From contig OY979717.1 in the NCBI GenBank assembly GCA_963855995.1, positions 50,827,244 to 50,891,243 on the forward strand: DNA of 64,000 bases, given 5' to 3'. Shown piece by piece: positions 45,139 to 57,336 of this stretch. Made by a program: the position numbers and the translations under genes. Position 1 is the stretch's first letter; each line of letters starts with the position of its first letter. The notes beneath the pieces were generated by a model that worked only from the letters and a program-made list of their open reading frames with translations, ran no database searches and had not been told where the DNA came from. This DNA is from Muricea muricata. Taxonomy: Eukaryota > Cnidaria > Anthozoa > Malacalcyonacea > Plexauridae.

Positions 45139-46971
45139 CTGCCAACAACATCTGCCATACAAAAATCGAAAGCCAACTATCACAGGAATCTTTTTAAAGA
45201 ATCTTTAAATAGTCCAAAAGATTTCTGGTCTAGGATTAAACGGACTTATCCAGCAAAGGACAAAATTTCTACTCCTAAAGCTTTCTTTGTAAATAATTCA
45301 ATGACTACTGATAAATTACTTATAGCAAATTCATTTTGCGAGTATTTTAGATCAGTTGCAAGATCTCTCCAAGATACAGCATCAAGTTTATTCTTCCCTA
45401 CCTGGAAATTCTATTCTTTCAATTTCCTTAAAGATTTTGTTAATCCTTCGGGTTTGAGATTCACTTTTACAGAAGTGAATCAACAGCAAATTTTCAAAAT
45501 TGTGAAGTCACTTAAGTCATCGAAAAGTGCCGGACTGGATGAGATCCCACCAAGATTGATAAAAGATGCAGCCGAAGAGTTAGTAGTCCCTTTAACCATG
45601 TTGATAAATTCTAGCCTACAATCTGGATCGTTTCCAACGTGTGAGAAACAAGCAAAAGTCGTCCCCGTGTACAAGAGCAACCAAAAATCAAAGCTTGACA
45701 ATTACCGTCCAATATCCGTTACAACTGTTTTCTCAAAGATCATTGAAAAGGTCGTATATAATCAGCTAAGTGACTACCTCGAATCTAACAATCTAATTTG
45801 TCCAAATCAATTTGGATTTCGACCCAGAAGATCTACGAATCATGCCGTTACTCGTTTAGTTGATGATATAAGAATCAATATGGATAATGGTCTCCTTACA
45901 GGAGTGGTATTTATGGATTTTCGGAAGGCCTTTGATACGATACAACATGCTTGCTTGATAAAAAAATTACCATGTTATGGAATCGAGTCTATTGAGCTAG
46001 AATGGCTAAAGGATTATCTATTTAATCGTAGCCAGACAGTAATATTTGATAACGTTAAGTCATCACCACTACATATTAGCCATGGTGTTCTGCAAGGACC
46101 TATTTTGGGCCCTTTACTTTGCAATATTCTAATTAATGATATTTCCCAAGTTGTGGACAAGGCTCAAATTATCCTATATGCTGACGATACTGCCATATAT
46201 TATGCACAAAAAGATCCGAAGGTGATTCAAGAGATACTTGGAAATCAGTGCAATAATATAAATAATTGGCTTGGGGATAACAATCTTTATCTGAATTTGA
46301 ATAAAGGGAAAACAGAATTTGTACTTTTTGGAACTTCTCAACGGTTATCGAAGGCAGAAAAGATTGAGATTTTAATAAATAAATCTGCTGTTCATGAATC
46401 ATCCCAGTATACTTATTTAGGTGTCATTCTTGATCATCACTTGAATTTGCACGAACATTTAACCAAAGTGTTCAAGAAAGCTACATCGCGTTTAAAACTC
46501 ATGCAAAGAGTCAGAGTCAATTTAACTCCCTACGTTGCCTTCTGCATTTACAATGTAATGATAAAATCGCAAATGACGCATTGTAGTTCCATATTACTTG
46601 GTCTATATCGTCATTGGGTTGAGAAGTTAGAACGCGTTCAAAAGAAAGCAAAGATTATATGTGGAAGTCAAAAAGCTGAAGAATGGTCGACTATTGCTGA
46701 CACTATTAAAAGTAATGCTATGATGATGGTTTTTAAGTCTATACATTACACTAAACCGGAACATTTTAAAGATTATTTCTCGAGACTAGCCCACAACTAT
46801 TCAACTCGTGGAAACCACTCGATGTTAAATTTACCCCGCATGAAATCCGAAGCTGGGCGAAAAAGTTTTAGATTTCAGGGGGCACTCATTTTCGACAGTC
46901 TACCATCCGAGATTAGAAACGAAGAATCAATTTTAAGATTTAGGAATAGCCTGAAAAACTATACCTTTTAA
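45139..46971 (+). CDS. LINE reverse transcriptase, C-terminal part of ORF2 (no endonuclease)
   Basis: About 610 uninterrupted residues. RT blocks in order: SSKSAGLDEIPPRLIKD, KVVPVYKS plus NYRPISV, NQFGFRPRRST, GVVFMDFRKAFD, GVLQGPILGPLL, and LYADDTAIYY (catalytic YADD near 46177). Then follow the thumb (LNKGKTEFVLFG, YTYLGVILD) and the LINE C-terminal region (VEKLERVQKKAKIICG, FDSLPSEIRNEESI). In intact elements it copies RNA into the nicked target. The frame happens to be open for 39 bp upstream into flanking DNA. No ATG of its own remains, so it is a dead 5' truncation with a well-preserved RT. Confidence 0.85.
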   Translation: MPTTSAIQKSKANYHRNLFKESLNSPKDFWSRIKRTYPAKDKISTPKAFFVNNSMTTDKLLIANSFCEYFRSVARSLQDTASSLFFPTWKFYSFNFLKDFVNPSGLRFTFTEVNQQQIFKIVKSLKSSKSAGLDEIPPRLIKDAAEELVVPLTMLINSSLQSGSFPTCEKQAKVVPVYKSNQKSKLDNYRPISVTTVFSKIIEKVVYNQLSDYLESNNLICPNQFGFRPRRSTNHAVTRLVDDIRINMDNGLLTGVVFMDFRKAFDTIQHACLIKKLPCYGIESIELEWLKDYLFNRSQTVIFDNVKSSPLHISHGVLQGPILGPLLCNILINDISQVVDKAQIILYADDTAIYYAQKDPKVIQEILGNQCNNINNWLGDNNLYLNLNKGKTEFVLFGTSQRLSKAEKIEILINKSAVHESSQYTYLGVILDHHLNLHEHLTKVFKKATSRLKLMQRVRVNLTPYVAFCIYNVMIKSQMTHCSSILLGLYRHWVEKLERVQKKAKIICGSQKAEEWSTIADTIKSNAMMMVFKSIHYTKPEHFKDYFSRLAHNYSTRGNHSMLNLPRMKSEAGRKSFRFQGALIFDSLPSEIRNEESILRFRNSLKNYTF

Positions 46972-47226
46972 TCTGACTGTCAAAAATGTCGAACTAGCTT
47001 ATAAACTTATCATTAATTGATTTTGTCTGTTAACTTTTATCTTCATTAATCTATACTTAATTCTTACATATTTTACTTTAAGTAAGACATAGTTTTTAGA
47101 TATATTTTTATCATTCGTTAAGTTAACAGGTCCTTGATTGATACCAGTATTTAAATATGTATATATTTATAATTACTGAACAAGTTTAACCTGTATAAAG
47201 ATTGAATAATAATAATAATAATAGTA
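45139..47226 (+). mobile_element. 5'-truncated LINE (CR1/L2-like) with ATATT target duplication
   Basis: The right arm of the duplication shows the empty site, so the ends can be read: ATATT at 45134-45138 and again at 47227-47231. The element ends in a short (AAT)n tail, GAATAATAATAATAATAATAG. The endonuclease region is missing. Confidence 0.85.
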
Positions 47227-47305
47227 ATATTTGTGAATTTATATGTCTTACCATTGGTGCTGCTGCTAAAACAACGAATACGAAGAAGACCAAGAACATT
47301 TTCAT

Positions 47306-49700
47306 GCTTCCTTTCGTTATCGACGTTTGATCCTGAAGTGTAAGTGAGCGATGAAAAAATGCATGATGGTTTATATGAAAATAGTTTAATAGAAACTCAG
47401 TCTGCAATCAATAGCTTACAACTAACTTGTAAATTCTAAAACAGTTGCGACAAGAAGGTTTTTAAGAATTGTGCAAGAAAATATGCTGCTATAGTATTAG
47501 AGTTATACGTAATATACAGAACCTCAAACACAGAATCATAATATATAGATATGAATGTACATATTATATAATGTAACATTTACTACCTTTGTTCAATACT
47601 TTCTGCAGGGCTGACTTGTATCACAAGCTTTATAGCGGTCCAAATCTAAACTGAAACTGACCAAACACTGTACGCCGGTTAAAGAATAACTACGTATGAC
47701 GCAATCTGAAAAATATTAGAAAATGAATTAATAATTACTTTCTTATCCAGCATGGGACATGTATTTCACGGTTGACAGTGTTCCAATTTCACACCTGCTT
47801 GATTTCTTTAAGGACAATACAAGTACCATGAAACGTGCAAGACGTTATAGTGGAATAAAGAATCGATGATGATCTAAGATATTATATATATGTCTTTCAC
47901 AAATCATTCACGGCAAATATCTCCAATTTAATTTTTCAGCAGAAATTGTCCAAAAATATTATCTGATGGATTTTGAAACTGAAAATGAAGTAGCGTATAT
48001 GACGCAATGGTTTTGTATGAGAAGAAACATATTAATATTTAAGTTTTAATATTCAATGCTTTTGCAAGTTCTATAAGTAGTGATTTCAAACGTCTAACCA
48101 AACACTAACATAAAAAAGACAAGAATCTTCTAGTTTTCACATATACTCGCCGATCACTATTTATGGAAAGTTACAAAGCAGACTATTGTCAAAGAATCAC
48201 GAAAGCACACCGCCTACGGCCTCACATGTTTTTATTTGAACATCTTGTTTTGAGGGCTTTACATAAGAAAGCCTGTTCATAATAATTATTATCAAGTATA
48301 GTAAAACCATATCCCTATAACTTGGCGGTTTTATTAGGTCTATACAATATGTTCTTTGCTTCTTGAAAGAATTAATTACTTACTTAAAAGTCATGATACC
48401 TTCACCACCTGCTTGCCTCCAACATGTATATGATACACTTTTAGTCTTAATGAAAGTAAAGATATTTTTTTCCAGCGTGAAAAATTGTTTTGCTGATCTA
48501 GCATCTGCTTCACTTTATAGAAAAAAAGCTAATATGAGAAGTAATGAAACATTTTGTTGTTTAGAAAATTGTTAACCAACCCATACTTTAAATACTGGCT
48601 TTTCATGCATACATCGTATGGTCTGAGGTTTGATCTTCTTTATACAACGTATCCCTTTAGCCTTAGTTAAGAATTTTTGGGGCGTTTATTCTATATGCCA
48701 TCGTGGAAATATACGATTTCGACCGTCAATTTTCCTTTGATTGCCATAATTCTTCAATTTCTTATTATATTTCATTAAAGCGGTTATATACACAAACTAG
48801 AAGCGTGGTCTGCCTTTACTGTAGATTAAGTATATATTGCATGAGCGGGCTAAAGCACTCAAAAGTTCGATTGCCCCTCTTTGCATGGTTCCAGTATGTA
48901 AAAGCTGCTGTATTGCATGTAATGTGTCGATGTTATTACTGCTAATGTGCATGAAGAACTTAATTAAATAAATATAGATAAAGATATTATATGTTATTTC
49001 GTGAGTTTCAGTCATTTCAAAATCCAACAATGGAGTAATTGCCAATCAACCGAGATGGACGTCGTGAACAAAATTGTATAAAATGACCGCAGAAATGATC
49101 ATTGTATGCATGTGCTGCATGAAAGCTATATTCAAACTATATGATATTGGTCAACACATTTCTAAAGAACAAAAGCAGGCGTGAGATAGTTGTCTGCCGT
49201 AAAATATTTCGTGTTAACCAATTTATATAATTATTTCTTAAGTTTTCTGTTTGTCATTTATGTCAAATCCCACCTAACTATATAATCATAGAGTCTTTAG
49301 TGCTCATTGTGTTAAAGCCTTTGAAACATATTGTACTATTTAAGACCAGTTTAGCTTAGCTTAGACATAATAATAGGGTAGATAATCATAAAGATCTATA
49401 ATATCTTACACTGTCCAATGGTACTTGCATTTTCTTAAACGAAGTCAAGCAGGCGTGAAATTAGAACAGTTTCAACAGTAATTGCATGTTCTATCCTGGC
49501 TAAGAATATATTGAATATGTTCTAATATTCTTCAGATTGTGTCATAGCTAGATTTAGTTCCATAGAAAATTAGGTCGTACAAATTTCGATTAGGAGGAAA
49601 TTTTCTCCCCTTAAAAAATTAAGGCTGTCAGCGCAAGCTATCGAAGATTGAGCAATTGGGTGATACACGAAAATTTTTGTTTGAATTCGTGAGTGTCATG
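47306..49700. other. Inner part of left arm, between the lectin promoters
   Basis: AT-rich, inverted-homologous to 50180-53960. Short frames at 48363-48575 and 48703-48945 are matched in the right arm (51582-51815 and 51212-51454 on minus), but they contain differences that look neutral, and I recognise no protein. This is shared intergenic sequence upstream of both lectin genes. Confidence 0.5.
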
Positions 49701-52051
49701 AATATCAATGTGCGTATTGTGTTTTTGAGTTGAGGCAAGAATGAGGAGATTTCAAGACTTTTTATTTTGATAAAAAAATTCATCCCACATATTGTGGTTG
49801 AATAACAATACATAGTTAAGTATTATAGTACAATTTATTACAGTACAATATTTAAGTATTACAGGACAATGACAGAACTTCACCTAGGATTTACAAAGTT
49901 TCTCTTAAAAAGCCCTCATGGCCATAAAATTTCAGTATCCCACAACATTAGCAAAGGATAGTCTTTAATTTAAATCCTATCTCTGAACATGATGGTTTTA
50001 TACACACAACAAGGCCATTTACAAGACAAGAATATTAGAATAAGTCGCGACTTACCCAAGGTCACGAACACGCTTACACAAATGGTTCCTTTTTTCATTG
50101 CCGAACGTTATTGGCGACTTGTGAACCGTCCAAGATAAGAATACTGTTACAAAATAAGGCCTGTTTCAGATGTGATATTCATGATATTCACGAATTCAAA
50201 CAAAAATTTTCGGGTACTCATTACTCAATTGATCAATCTTCGATAGCTGGCACTCACAGCCTTAGAAATTTCCCCCTCATCAAAATTTGTACGACCTAAT
50301 TTTCTACCCAGAGCCAACATCTGCCCGCGATATTGACCCAGAGCTGCGAAAAGATCAAGCAAATTTTAAACTGAAGCATTCCTATACCTCACAGGTATCC
50401 TATAGTTATGAAGTAATAGATATATAAGTAATAAATATCTTGTCACCGCTGTGTAATATCCTCTATATATACAGGAACATTCGTATCACCAGCTTTGTAT
50501 TATGGAACTAAATCTACCTGTGACAAAATCTGAAGAATATTAGAACATATTCAATATATTCTTAGCCAGGATAGAAGATGTAATTTACTGTTGAAACTGT
50601 TCTAATTTCAGGGTACCACTAGACCGTGCAAGATATTATAGATCTTTATGATTATCTACTCTATTATTATGTCTATCACAAATTATACCATCGTTACAAT
50701 GGTTTTTAGATTTTGTACAATTACAATTGAAGATGACTTGTTTCTTAAAAGATATCCAAACAACTCTTCATATAAAGCTAAACTTGTCTTAAATAGTACA
50801 ATATGTTTCAAAGGCTTTAACACAATAAGCAGCGGCAATAGCATGAAGGAATATAAACACTAAAGACTGTATGATTATATAGTTAGGTGGGATTTGACAT
50901 AAACGACAAACAGAAAACTTAAGAAATATATAAATTGGCCAACACGAAATATTCTTACGGCAGACAACTATCTCACGCCTGCTTTTTTTCTTTAGAAATG
51001 TGTTGACCAATATCATATAGTTTAAATATAACTTTCATTCAGCACATGCATACAATGATCATCTCTGCGGTCATTTTATACAATTTTGTTCACGACGTCC
51101 ATCTCGGTTGATTGGCAATTACTCAATTGTTGGACTTTTAAATGACTGAAACTCACGAAACAACATATAATATCTTTATCTATATTTATTTACTTAACTT
51201 CTTCATGCACATTAGCAGTAATAACATCGACACATTACATGCAATACAGCAGCTTTTACATACTGGAACCATGTAAAGAGGGGCAATTGAACTTTTGAGT
51301 GCTTTATCCCGCTCATGCAATATATACTTAATCTACAGTAAAGGCAGACCACGCTTCTAGTTTGTGTATATAACCGCTTTAATGAAATATAATAAGAAAT
51401 TGAAGAATTATGGATATCAAAGGAAAATTGACGGTCGAAATCGTATATTTCCACGATGGCATATAGAATAAACGCCCCAAAAATTCTTAACTGAGGCTAA
51501 TGGGATACGTTGTACAAAGAAGATCAAACCTCAGACCATACGATGTATGCATGAAATGCCAGTATTTAAACTATGGGTTGGTTAACAATTTTCTAAACAA
51601 CAAAATGTCTCATTATTTCTCACATTATCTGTCTTTCTATAAAGTGAAGCAGATGTGAGATCAGCAAAATAATATTTTGCGCTGGGCGAAAATATCTCAA
51701 CTTTCATTATGACTAAAAGTGTATCATATACTTGTTGGAGGCAAGCAGGTGTGGAATGTAATTCAGTAATTAATTCTTTTAAGAAGCAAAGAACATATTG
51801 CATAGACCTAATCAAACTGCCAAGTTATAGGGATATGGTTTTACTATACTTGATAATAATTATTATGAACAGGCTTTCTTATGTAAACTCCTGAAGACAA
51901 GATGTTCAAATAAAAACCTGCGAGGCCGTAGGAGGTGTGTTTTCGTGATTCTTTGACAATAGTCTGCTTTGTAACTTTCCATGAATAGTGATCGACGAGT
52001 ATATGTGAAAACTAAATGATTCCTGTCTTTTTTATGTTAGTGCTTGGTTAG

Positions 52052-53166
52052 GAATTGCAATCCTACTCTCTTTTATGACATAACTAGAAATACATGCATG
52101 CAGCAACCCCTCGCCACTAACTAAGAGCATGCAACTATATTTTTGGAATTACATGAAGTACTGACATAGGTTGTTGTCATAGCAACACGGCAATCGTTAT
52201 TCTTTCTGTATATTTTTTCAAAATGACAAAATATTGAGTTTTTAATCCTTGTTTTATTGACAATTTTTTAAAATGGCACAACATTTGTCATCGGTATGTT
52301 ATTACGCCTAATGTAAGCTTAAATTTGGTATAAAATACGACCTATTAATTACATATATTCGACGTTTTGCAATATCTATGAAACTAAATTTTTATCTACA
52401 TAAACTTTGAGTTTGAAATAAAACCGTTTCAAGCCAATTTTGTATCTTCGCTCATATTCTTTTACATGTAAAGTTCGTCAATATTTTGAAATACAGTAAT
52501 AAGAAGACAGTCTTGCATTTTAATACAGAACACGAACTTACTCTGGAATTTAAAAAGTGAATAGACTGGAGGAGTACGGCTACGCCGGCCTTTATAAAGC
52601 ATTAAAACACAAGTATGAATACGCATTATCAACAAACTTGCCTTGTGTTTCACGCCGTAGTCAATTCTTGGCGCTTCTGTGTATTTTCCCAGAGTTAATC
52701 TCTCTTCAAGAGTCTTGTCGCAGTCGTTTTCGTCTCAGTTCTCGTCTTTTTGGATGCTTTAAGTGTTTGCTACTCCTGATATTCCGCCATACTCTTGAGA
52801 TCATAAATGACCACCCTTCGTTGGTTGTGAAAGTTGCCAAATCTTTTTGCAAAAATACAAAATATTGTAGAGCAAAAAGCAAATTTAGAGATTTAGATTT
52901 TTGCTTGCTGTCAGTTGAATTCGTGATTAATCAATCAACAATAAATTTTAAATCCGGCCAATCAGTGTTAGCCATTCATGATAGTCCGCCATATTGTTGA
53001 GATCAGTGAGGACATACCACTTTTACTACCTATCACGAGCAACGACTTTGAACTCCGCTAATACAAAATTAGTAACCCTCGCCCCGGGTTTACGCCCGGA
53101 ACGGCGCTTCGCGCCGTTGGCTCGGGGATTACTACAGTAAGTTATAAAGTTAGGTTTTATATGAAT
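52052..53166. mobile_element. 1.1-kb insertion of unknown type in the right arm
   Basis: Defined by comparison with the left arm, where the flanks (GTTTGGTTAG and CGTTTGAAATCACTA on the inverse strand) are contiguous. It includes a GC-rich palindromic patch at 53079-53135 (CCCCGGGTTTACGCCCGGAACGG then CGCTTCGCG) and a 147-residue frame at 52557-53000 that I do not recognise. Ends and target duplication are not clear. Confidence 0.5.
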
Positions 53167-53960
53167 GCGTTTTAAATCACTACGCGTGAAACATGCAAAA
53201 GCAAGTGAATATTAAAAATTAAATATTAATATGTTTCTTCTCATACAAAACCATTGCGTTATATACGCTACTTTGTTCTCAGTTTCAAAATCCATTAGAT
53301 AATATTTTTGGACAATTTCTGCCTGAAAATTAAATTGTTTCGGGGATATGTGCAATGAATGATTTGTAAATATATATAATATCTTAGATCATCATCGATT
53401 CTTTGTGCTACTACAACATTTTCCACGTTTCATGGTACTTGCATTGTCCTTAAAGAAATCAAGCAGGTGTGAAATTGGAACACTGTCAACCGTGAAATAC
53501 ATGTCCCATGCTGGATAAGAAAGTAATTATTAATTCATTTTCTAATATTTTTCAGATTGCGTCATAAGTAGTTATTCTTTAACCATTGTACAGTATTTGG
53601 TCAGTTTCAGTTTAGATTTGGACCGCTATCAAGCTTGTGATACAAGTCAGCCCTGCAGAAAGTATTGAACAAAGGTAGTAAGTGTTACTCTATATAATAT
53701 GTACATTCATATATCTATATATATTTATGATTCTGTGTTTGAGGTTCTATATATTACGTATAATTATAATATTATAGCAGCATATTCTCTTTTACAATTC
53801 TTAAAAACATTCTTGTCGCAACTGGTTTAGAAATTACAATTTAGTTGTAAGCTATTGATTGCAGACTGAGTTTCTATTAAACTATTTTCATATATACCAT
53901 CATGCATTTTTTCATCGTTCACTTACACTTCAGGATCAAACGTCGATAACGAAAGAAAGC

Positions 53961-56900
53961 ATGAAAATGTTCTTGGTCTTCTTCGTATTCGTTGCTATAG
54001 CAGCAGCATCAATGGTAAGACAGATAAATTCGCAAATATAGTATGTAATGTCTCTAAATAGATAGCTGTGCGCTGCATGTGTGGCATATCTAGAGTGTTT
54101 TGTTGGAGAGAGGATTATTTCTCCACAGTCCTTGTTTTTGGTTCATGGACAATTATGTTTCTTCGACAACCTACTAGCCATTTCTTATTCAATATCTTAT
54201 TTTTACATGATCTTGGTTTAATCGTGAAAGTTTGGGTTTTAAACATTGTTAAGTATAACTCCCAAAATAAGAATATATGTAAACCCATCCAATGGTGTAC
54301 AGTAACGTGACCTCTCTCTTGAATTCATAATTTCTTTCATTATTCACATTACATCATCTTGTTTCAGGGGCTGCGGAGGAGGGGGGGCCGGGAGCCTTGC
54401 CCCCCCCAATAGTTTTCCTGTGATTGATTGAATGGCAGTTAGTTATAACCAGTGCTACTTGACGTTTTTCTAATAAGTAGCGTTACAGCTCAGGTCAAGA
54501 GCACCTCATTAACATTTTGGCTGTGATTTTGGCAAAACGCACTCTGACATCCAGCAAAAAGAAGGCAAAAGGATTCGGTCGAAATATTATACATATATCT
54601 TTTCCAATATTTACTAATAAAGAACGAAAAAAAGCCCAACAATAAACATGAACACGTCGCAACCGCAAGATAGTTGAAGGAAAACGGAAAAAAGTTGAAA
54701 AAGAACGAAGCAAAAATGGGGACTTGATTGTTACCCCAGCCCCCTCCTCGCCCCTGGCAAGCTAAGCATTCGGCCCTCTCAATCCAAAAATTGCTCCGCG
54801 GTCCCTGTGTTTAAGTCGTAAACACGGGATAGGATGATATGGATGTCCCTCGATTAGTGAGCCAGAGATGCATGTACAAAATGCATGTGCTCGGAAAAGT
54901 AAGCCTTGAGCAGAAGATATTGATTAAGTCATACATACAAGTCTTGTTAAGCGCTCTTTTTGAATTTGGTTCAGCAGTTTTCTAAAGTTCTTGTTACTGT
55001 TAAGAAAATATTAAAATATGTTTTGAACATTCACCTTTGGGCGTAAATAAATTTTATTAAATTCATTTTCTTAGACGAATGATATTAACGAAAACAAAGC
55101 ATAAAAAGTCCTTTACCTCACCTTGCTGAAGACTTTAAAGTTAACAGAAAATAGTGGATAAAAATAATATAACCCCCCCCTATTCACTTCACACCCCCCT
55201 CCCCCCCGCCTCGTCTATAAATAATGACTGGTCCCTCAGTAAACTGCTGTACTATGAATATACTTTTTAATTTTGTAATCTATATTTAGGTAAACGGCAG
55301 TTCTCCACCAGGTACAATCTATTTTCTTTATCATAGTATGATATTTATATTAGGATAAATCAGATAGATAGGATTTAGAAAGATCAGATTTAGGGGCGTA
55401 GCCAGCCCTAAAGAAGTGGGCGTCCAATCATCCAGTGCACGAGCCTCGCTGCTTAGAAAGTAGTTCGTACGGTCCAATTCTTTCCTTATCAGCAGCTGTT
55501 AAAAATTTAAAAGTAGAAAACGTTGCACATGTCTGATTTAAGAAACATGTTTGTTGAATGTTTGAGATCGCGATGATGATAAAATTAAAGGAAACTTAAG
55601 AAAATATTTTAGGGTTTGTGTGCAGTACCGCCCCTCGCCTTCTCCTTAGAGGTAGGTTTAGGGTTAAGGTTAGGTTCTCTTGGGTTTGGTTTAGTTTGGT
55701 TTGGTTTGGTTTAGCTTGGTTTAGCTTGGCTTGGCTTTGTTTGACTTGGCTTGGTTTTGGTTGGCTTGGCTTGGCTTGGCTTGGCTTGGCTTGGCTTGGC
55801 TTGGCTTGGCTTGGCTTGGCTTGGCTTGGCTTGGCTTGGCTTGGCTTGGCTTGGCTTGGCTTGGCTTGGCTTGGCTTGGCTTGGCTTGGCTTGGCTTGGC
55901 TTGGCTTGGCTTGGCTTGGCTTGGCTTGGCTTGGCTTGGCTTGGCTTGACAAAAACCTAACCAAAACTTAATCAAAACCTGACTGAAACCTGAACAAAAC
56001 GTATTCAAAACCTAACCAAAATCTAAAAAAACTTGCCAAAACCTAGCCAAAATCCAACTAAAATCTAACCAAAAACTTAACCAAAACCTAACCAAAACTA
56101 ACGAAAATCCAACCAAAAAGCTAGGCTAGGCTAGGTTTAGCTGGCGGTGGAGACACTGTTGGGTTTCAGTCATGAACTGAAACCCGATAGCGTCTGCACC
56201 GCAGGCTGGGTTGGGTTAGAAAATATCTTTGTTTTGTTTTCTCATTTCGATTTACTTACCACAACTTAAAAAAAGGAATCGAGCAAAAATTCTATACTAT
56301 ATATCGCAAAATATTTTGTAGAAGTATTTACCTTCATGGATTCGAGCAATCATTTTGAGGAAAATTGAGATATCATGATCGATTCGCTTAATTAATTAAG
56401 CATGGTTCTCATATATCGACGCGTAATTATTAGTTACAGAAATAGAGGTATGAACACGAGGTCAATGAAAAGGTCAAATATTCGACTGACCATCAAAGAT
56501 GCGACTGATTGTCTAAGGTTTCGAAAATCGGTGACGGGAATTGTCGGTGATTTCTTTTTCCTTGATAACTCATTAGTGACAATAAATTACCGACGATCGG
56601 CGATATATGACAACCATGCAGGCTTAATGATTTGTATTGCATGATCGTAGGTACGTGATATGGGTGCTTAATCGTCCAAACAGACAAATAAACTCGAGAC
56701 AGATAAACCCATCCGCGAAACATACATACCCAGCGAACCCACATATACTCCAACTAAGTATTAATTATTATGCGATTGATTTGGCCGTGTTTTCTGCTTA
56801 GTTTTATTTAGTCTGGTACTTTAATTAGTTTAGCTCATAATTAATATTTCTAAACTGATATTTCTTAGCCTGCCCCTGTAAATGGAAGAATTTGGGTGGT

Positions 56901-57278
56901 CTTTGTTATTTTGCTAGCGATAAACCAGCCGCTAGTTGGGATGAAGCCCGACGTGCTTGTCGCGCCATTGGTGGAGATTTGGCGGTGCCAACAAGCAAGA
57001 CAGCTAATCAATATATTTGCAACCTTTTGAATGAAAGAAAACTCAACGTGGCATATATTGGTTTGTATAGAGTGGACGCAGATGTTTCATTCAATACATT
57101 TTTTACCGTGAATGGCCTGAAAGCGACCTTTAAATATTGGATAAAGCGTGAACCAAATAATTATGGTAAGGGAGAAGGATGCACCGAGTTGATTCGCAGA
57201 AGAGGAGGACGTTGGAATGATATCGGTTGTGGGGCTCGTCGTCATTACGTCTGTCAGAGAAGCTTTCTACGAAACTAG
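53961..57278 (+). CDS. Secreted C-type lectin, right copy (intact when spliced)
   Basis: Three exons join in phase: 53961-54014 (signal peptide MKMFLVFFVFVAIAAASM, donor GTAAGA), 55290-55311 (VNGSSPP, acceptor ATATTTAG, donor GTACAA), and 56869-57278 (acceptor TTTCTTAG, stop TAG). The product is about 161 residues. The single C-type lectin domain starts CPCKWKNLGGLCYF and has SWDEARRACRAIGG, AYIGLY, REPNNYG, GCTEL, RWNDIGC and YVCQ. EPN is the Ca2+-dependent mannose-type motif and WND completes the calcium site, so it probably binds a sugar outside the cell, in recognition or defence. The middle exon is inferred from splice sites and phase only. ATTAAA lies 50 bp after the stop. Confidence 0.8.
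54200..55289. other. Intron sequence without counterpart in the left arm
   Basis: Contains C- and G-rich patches (54375-54412 and 55173-55212). I see no gene. The frames are short. Confidence 0.45.
55761..55947. repeat. (TTGGC)n pentanucleotide array, about 37 units
   Basis: Preceded by degenerate TTTGGTTTAGC units. Both strands are open through it, which explains the long K/P/S/Q and W/L/G frames; they are artefacts. Confidence 0.97.
55948..56125. repeat. Degenerate AACCTAACCAAAA repeat
   Basis: Irregular 10 to 13-bp units derived from the same CCTAACC seed as the neighbouring array. Confidence 0.8.
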
Positions 57279-57330
57279 TCATCAGTGTCTTCGAACTTAA
57301 TTTTTAATCCTGTACTACATGTATTTGGCA

Positions 57331-57336
57331 ATTAAA
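57331..57336 (+). promoter_or_regulatory. Candidate polyadenylation signal of the lectin gene
   Basis: ATTAAA, 53 bp after the lectin stop codon; a common variant of AATAAA. Confidence 0.4.

Larger units (their letters stand above)
35985..47305 (-). pseudogene. C-type lectin gene, left copy (pseudogene)
   Basis: Exon 1 (47305-47252) encodes an intact signal peptide, MKMFLVFFVFVVLAAAPM, and a GTAAGA donor. The lectin exon (36415-35985, acceptor TTTTTAG) starts CPCNWKNLGGRCYF and has the SW...A...CRAIG core, but it meets TAG at 36207-36209. The Ca2+ site motif EPN has become EPSN, and a second stop (TAA) replaces the Tyr codon before the last Cys. The short middle exon of the right copy was not found. 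The long first intron holds a LINE, a Tc1/mariner-type element and another minus-strand gene. Confidence 0.8.
34890..49700. repeat. Left arm of the 27-kb inverted duplication
   Basis: Inverted-homologous to 50180-62410 in blocks: 34900-35290 with 62041-62400; 35290-36000 with 57280-58295; lectin exon 35985-36415 with 56869-57278; 36420-37290 with 55650-56860; 44975-45138 with 54030-54200; 47226-48100 with 53167-54040; 48100-49700 with 50180-52050. Gaps between blocks are arm-specific insertions. Identity is high by eye but with frequent substitutions, so the duplication is old. Confidence 0.85.

Noticed and set aside
48363..51815. Short reading frames conserved between the two arms (48363-48945 and their inverses)
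   Set aside because: Similarity is explained by the duplication itself; substitutions include changes and stops with no sign of protein-level constraint.
55596..56008. Reading frames of repeated K-P-S-Q-A or W-L-G-L-A
   Set aside because: Direct translation of the (TTGGC)n pentanucleotide array on both strands.
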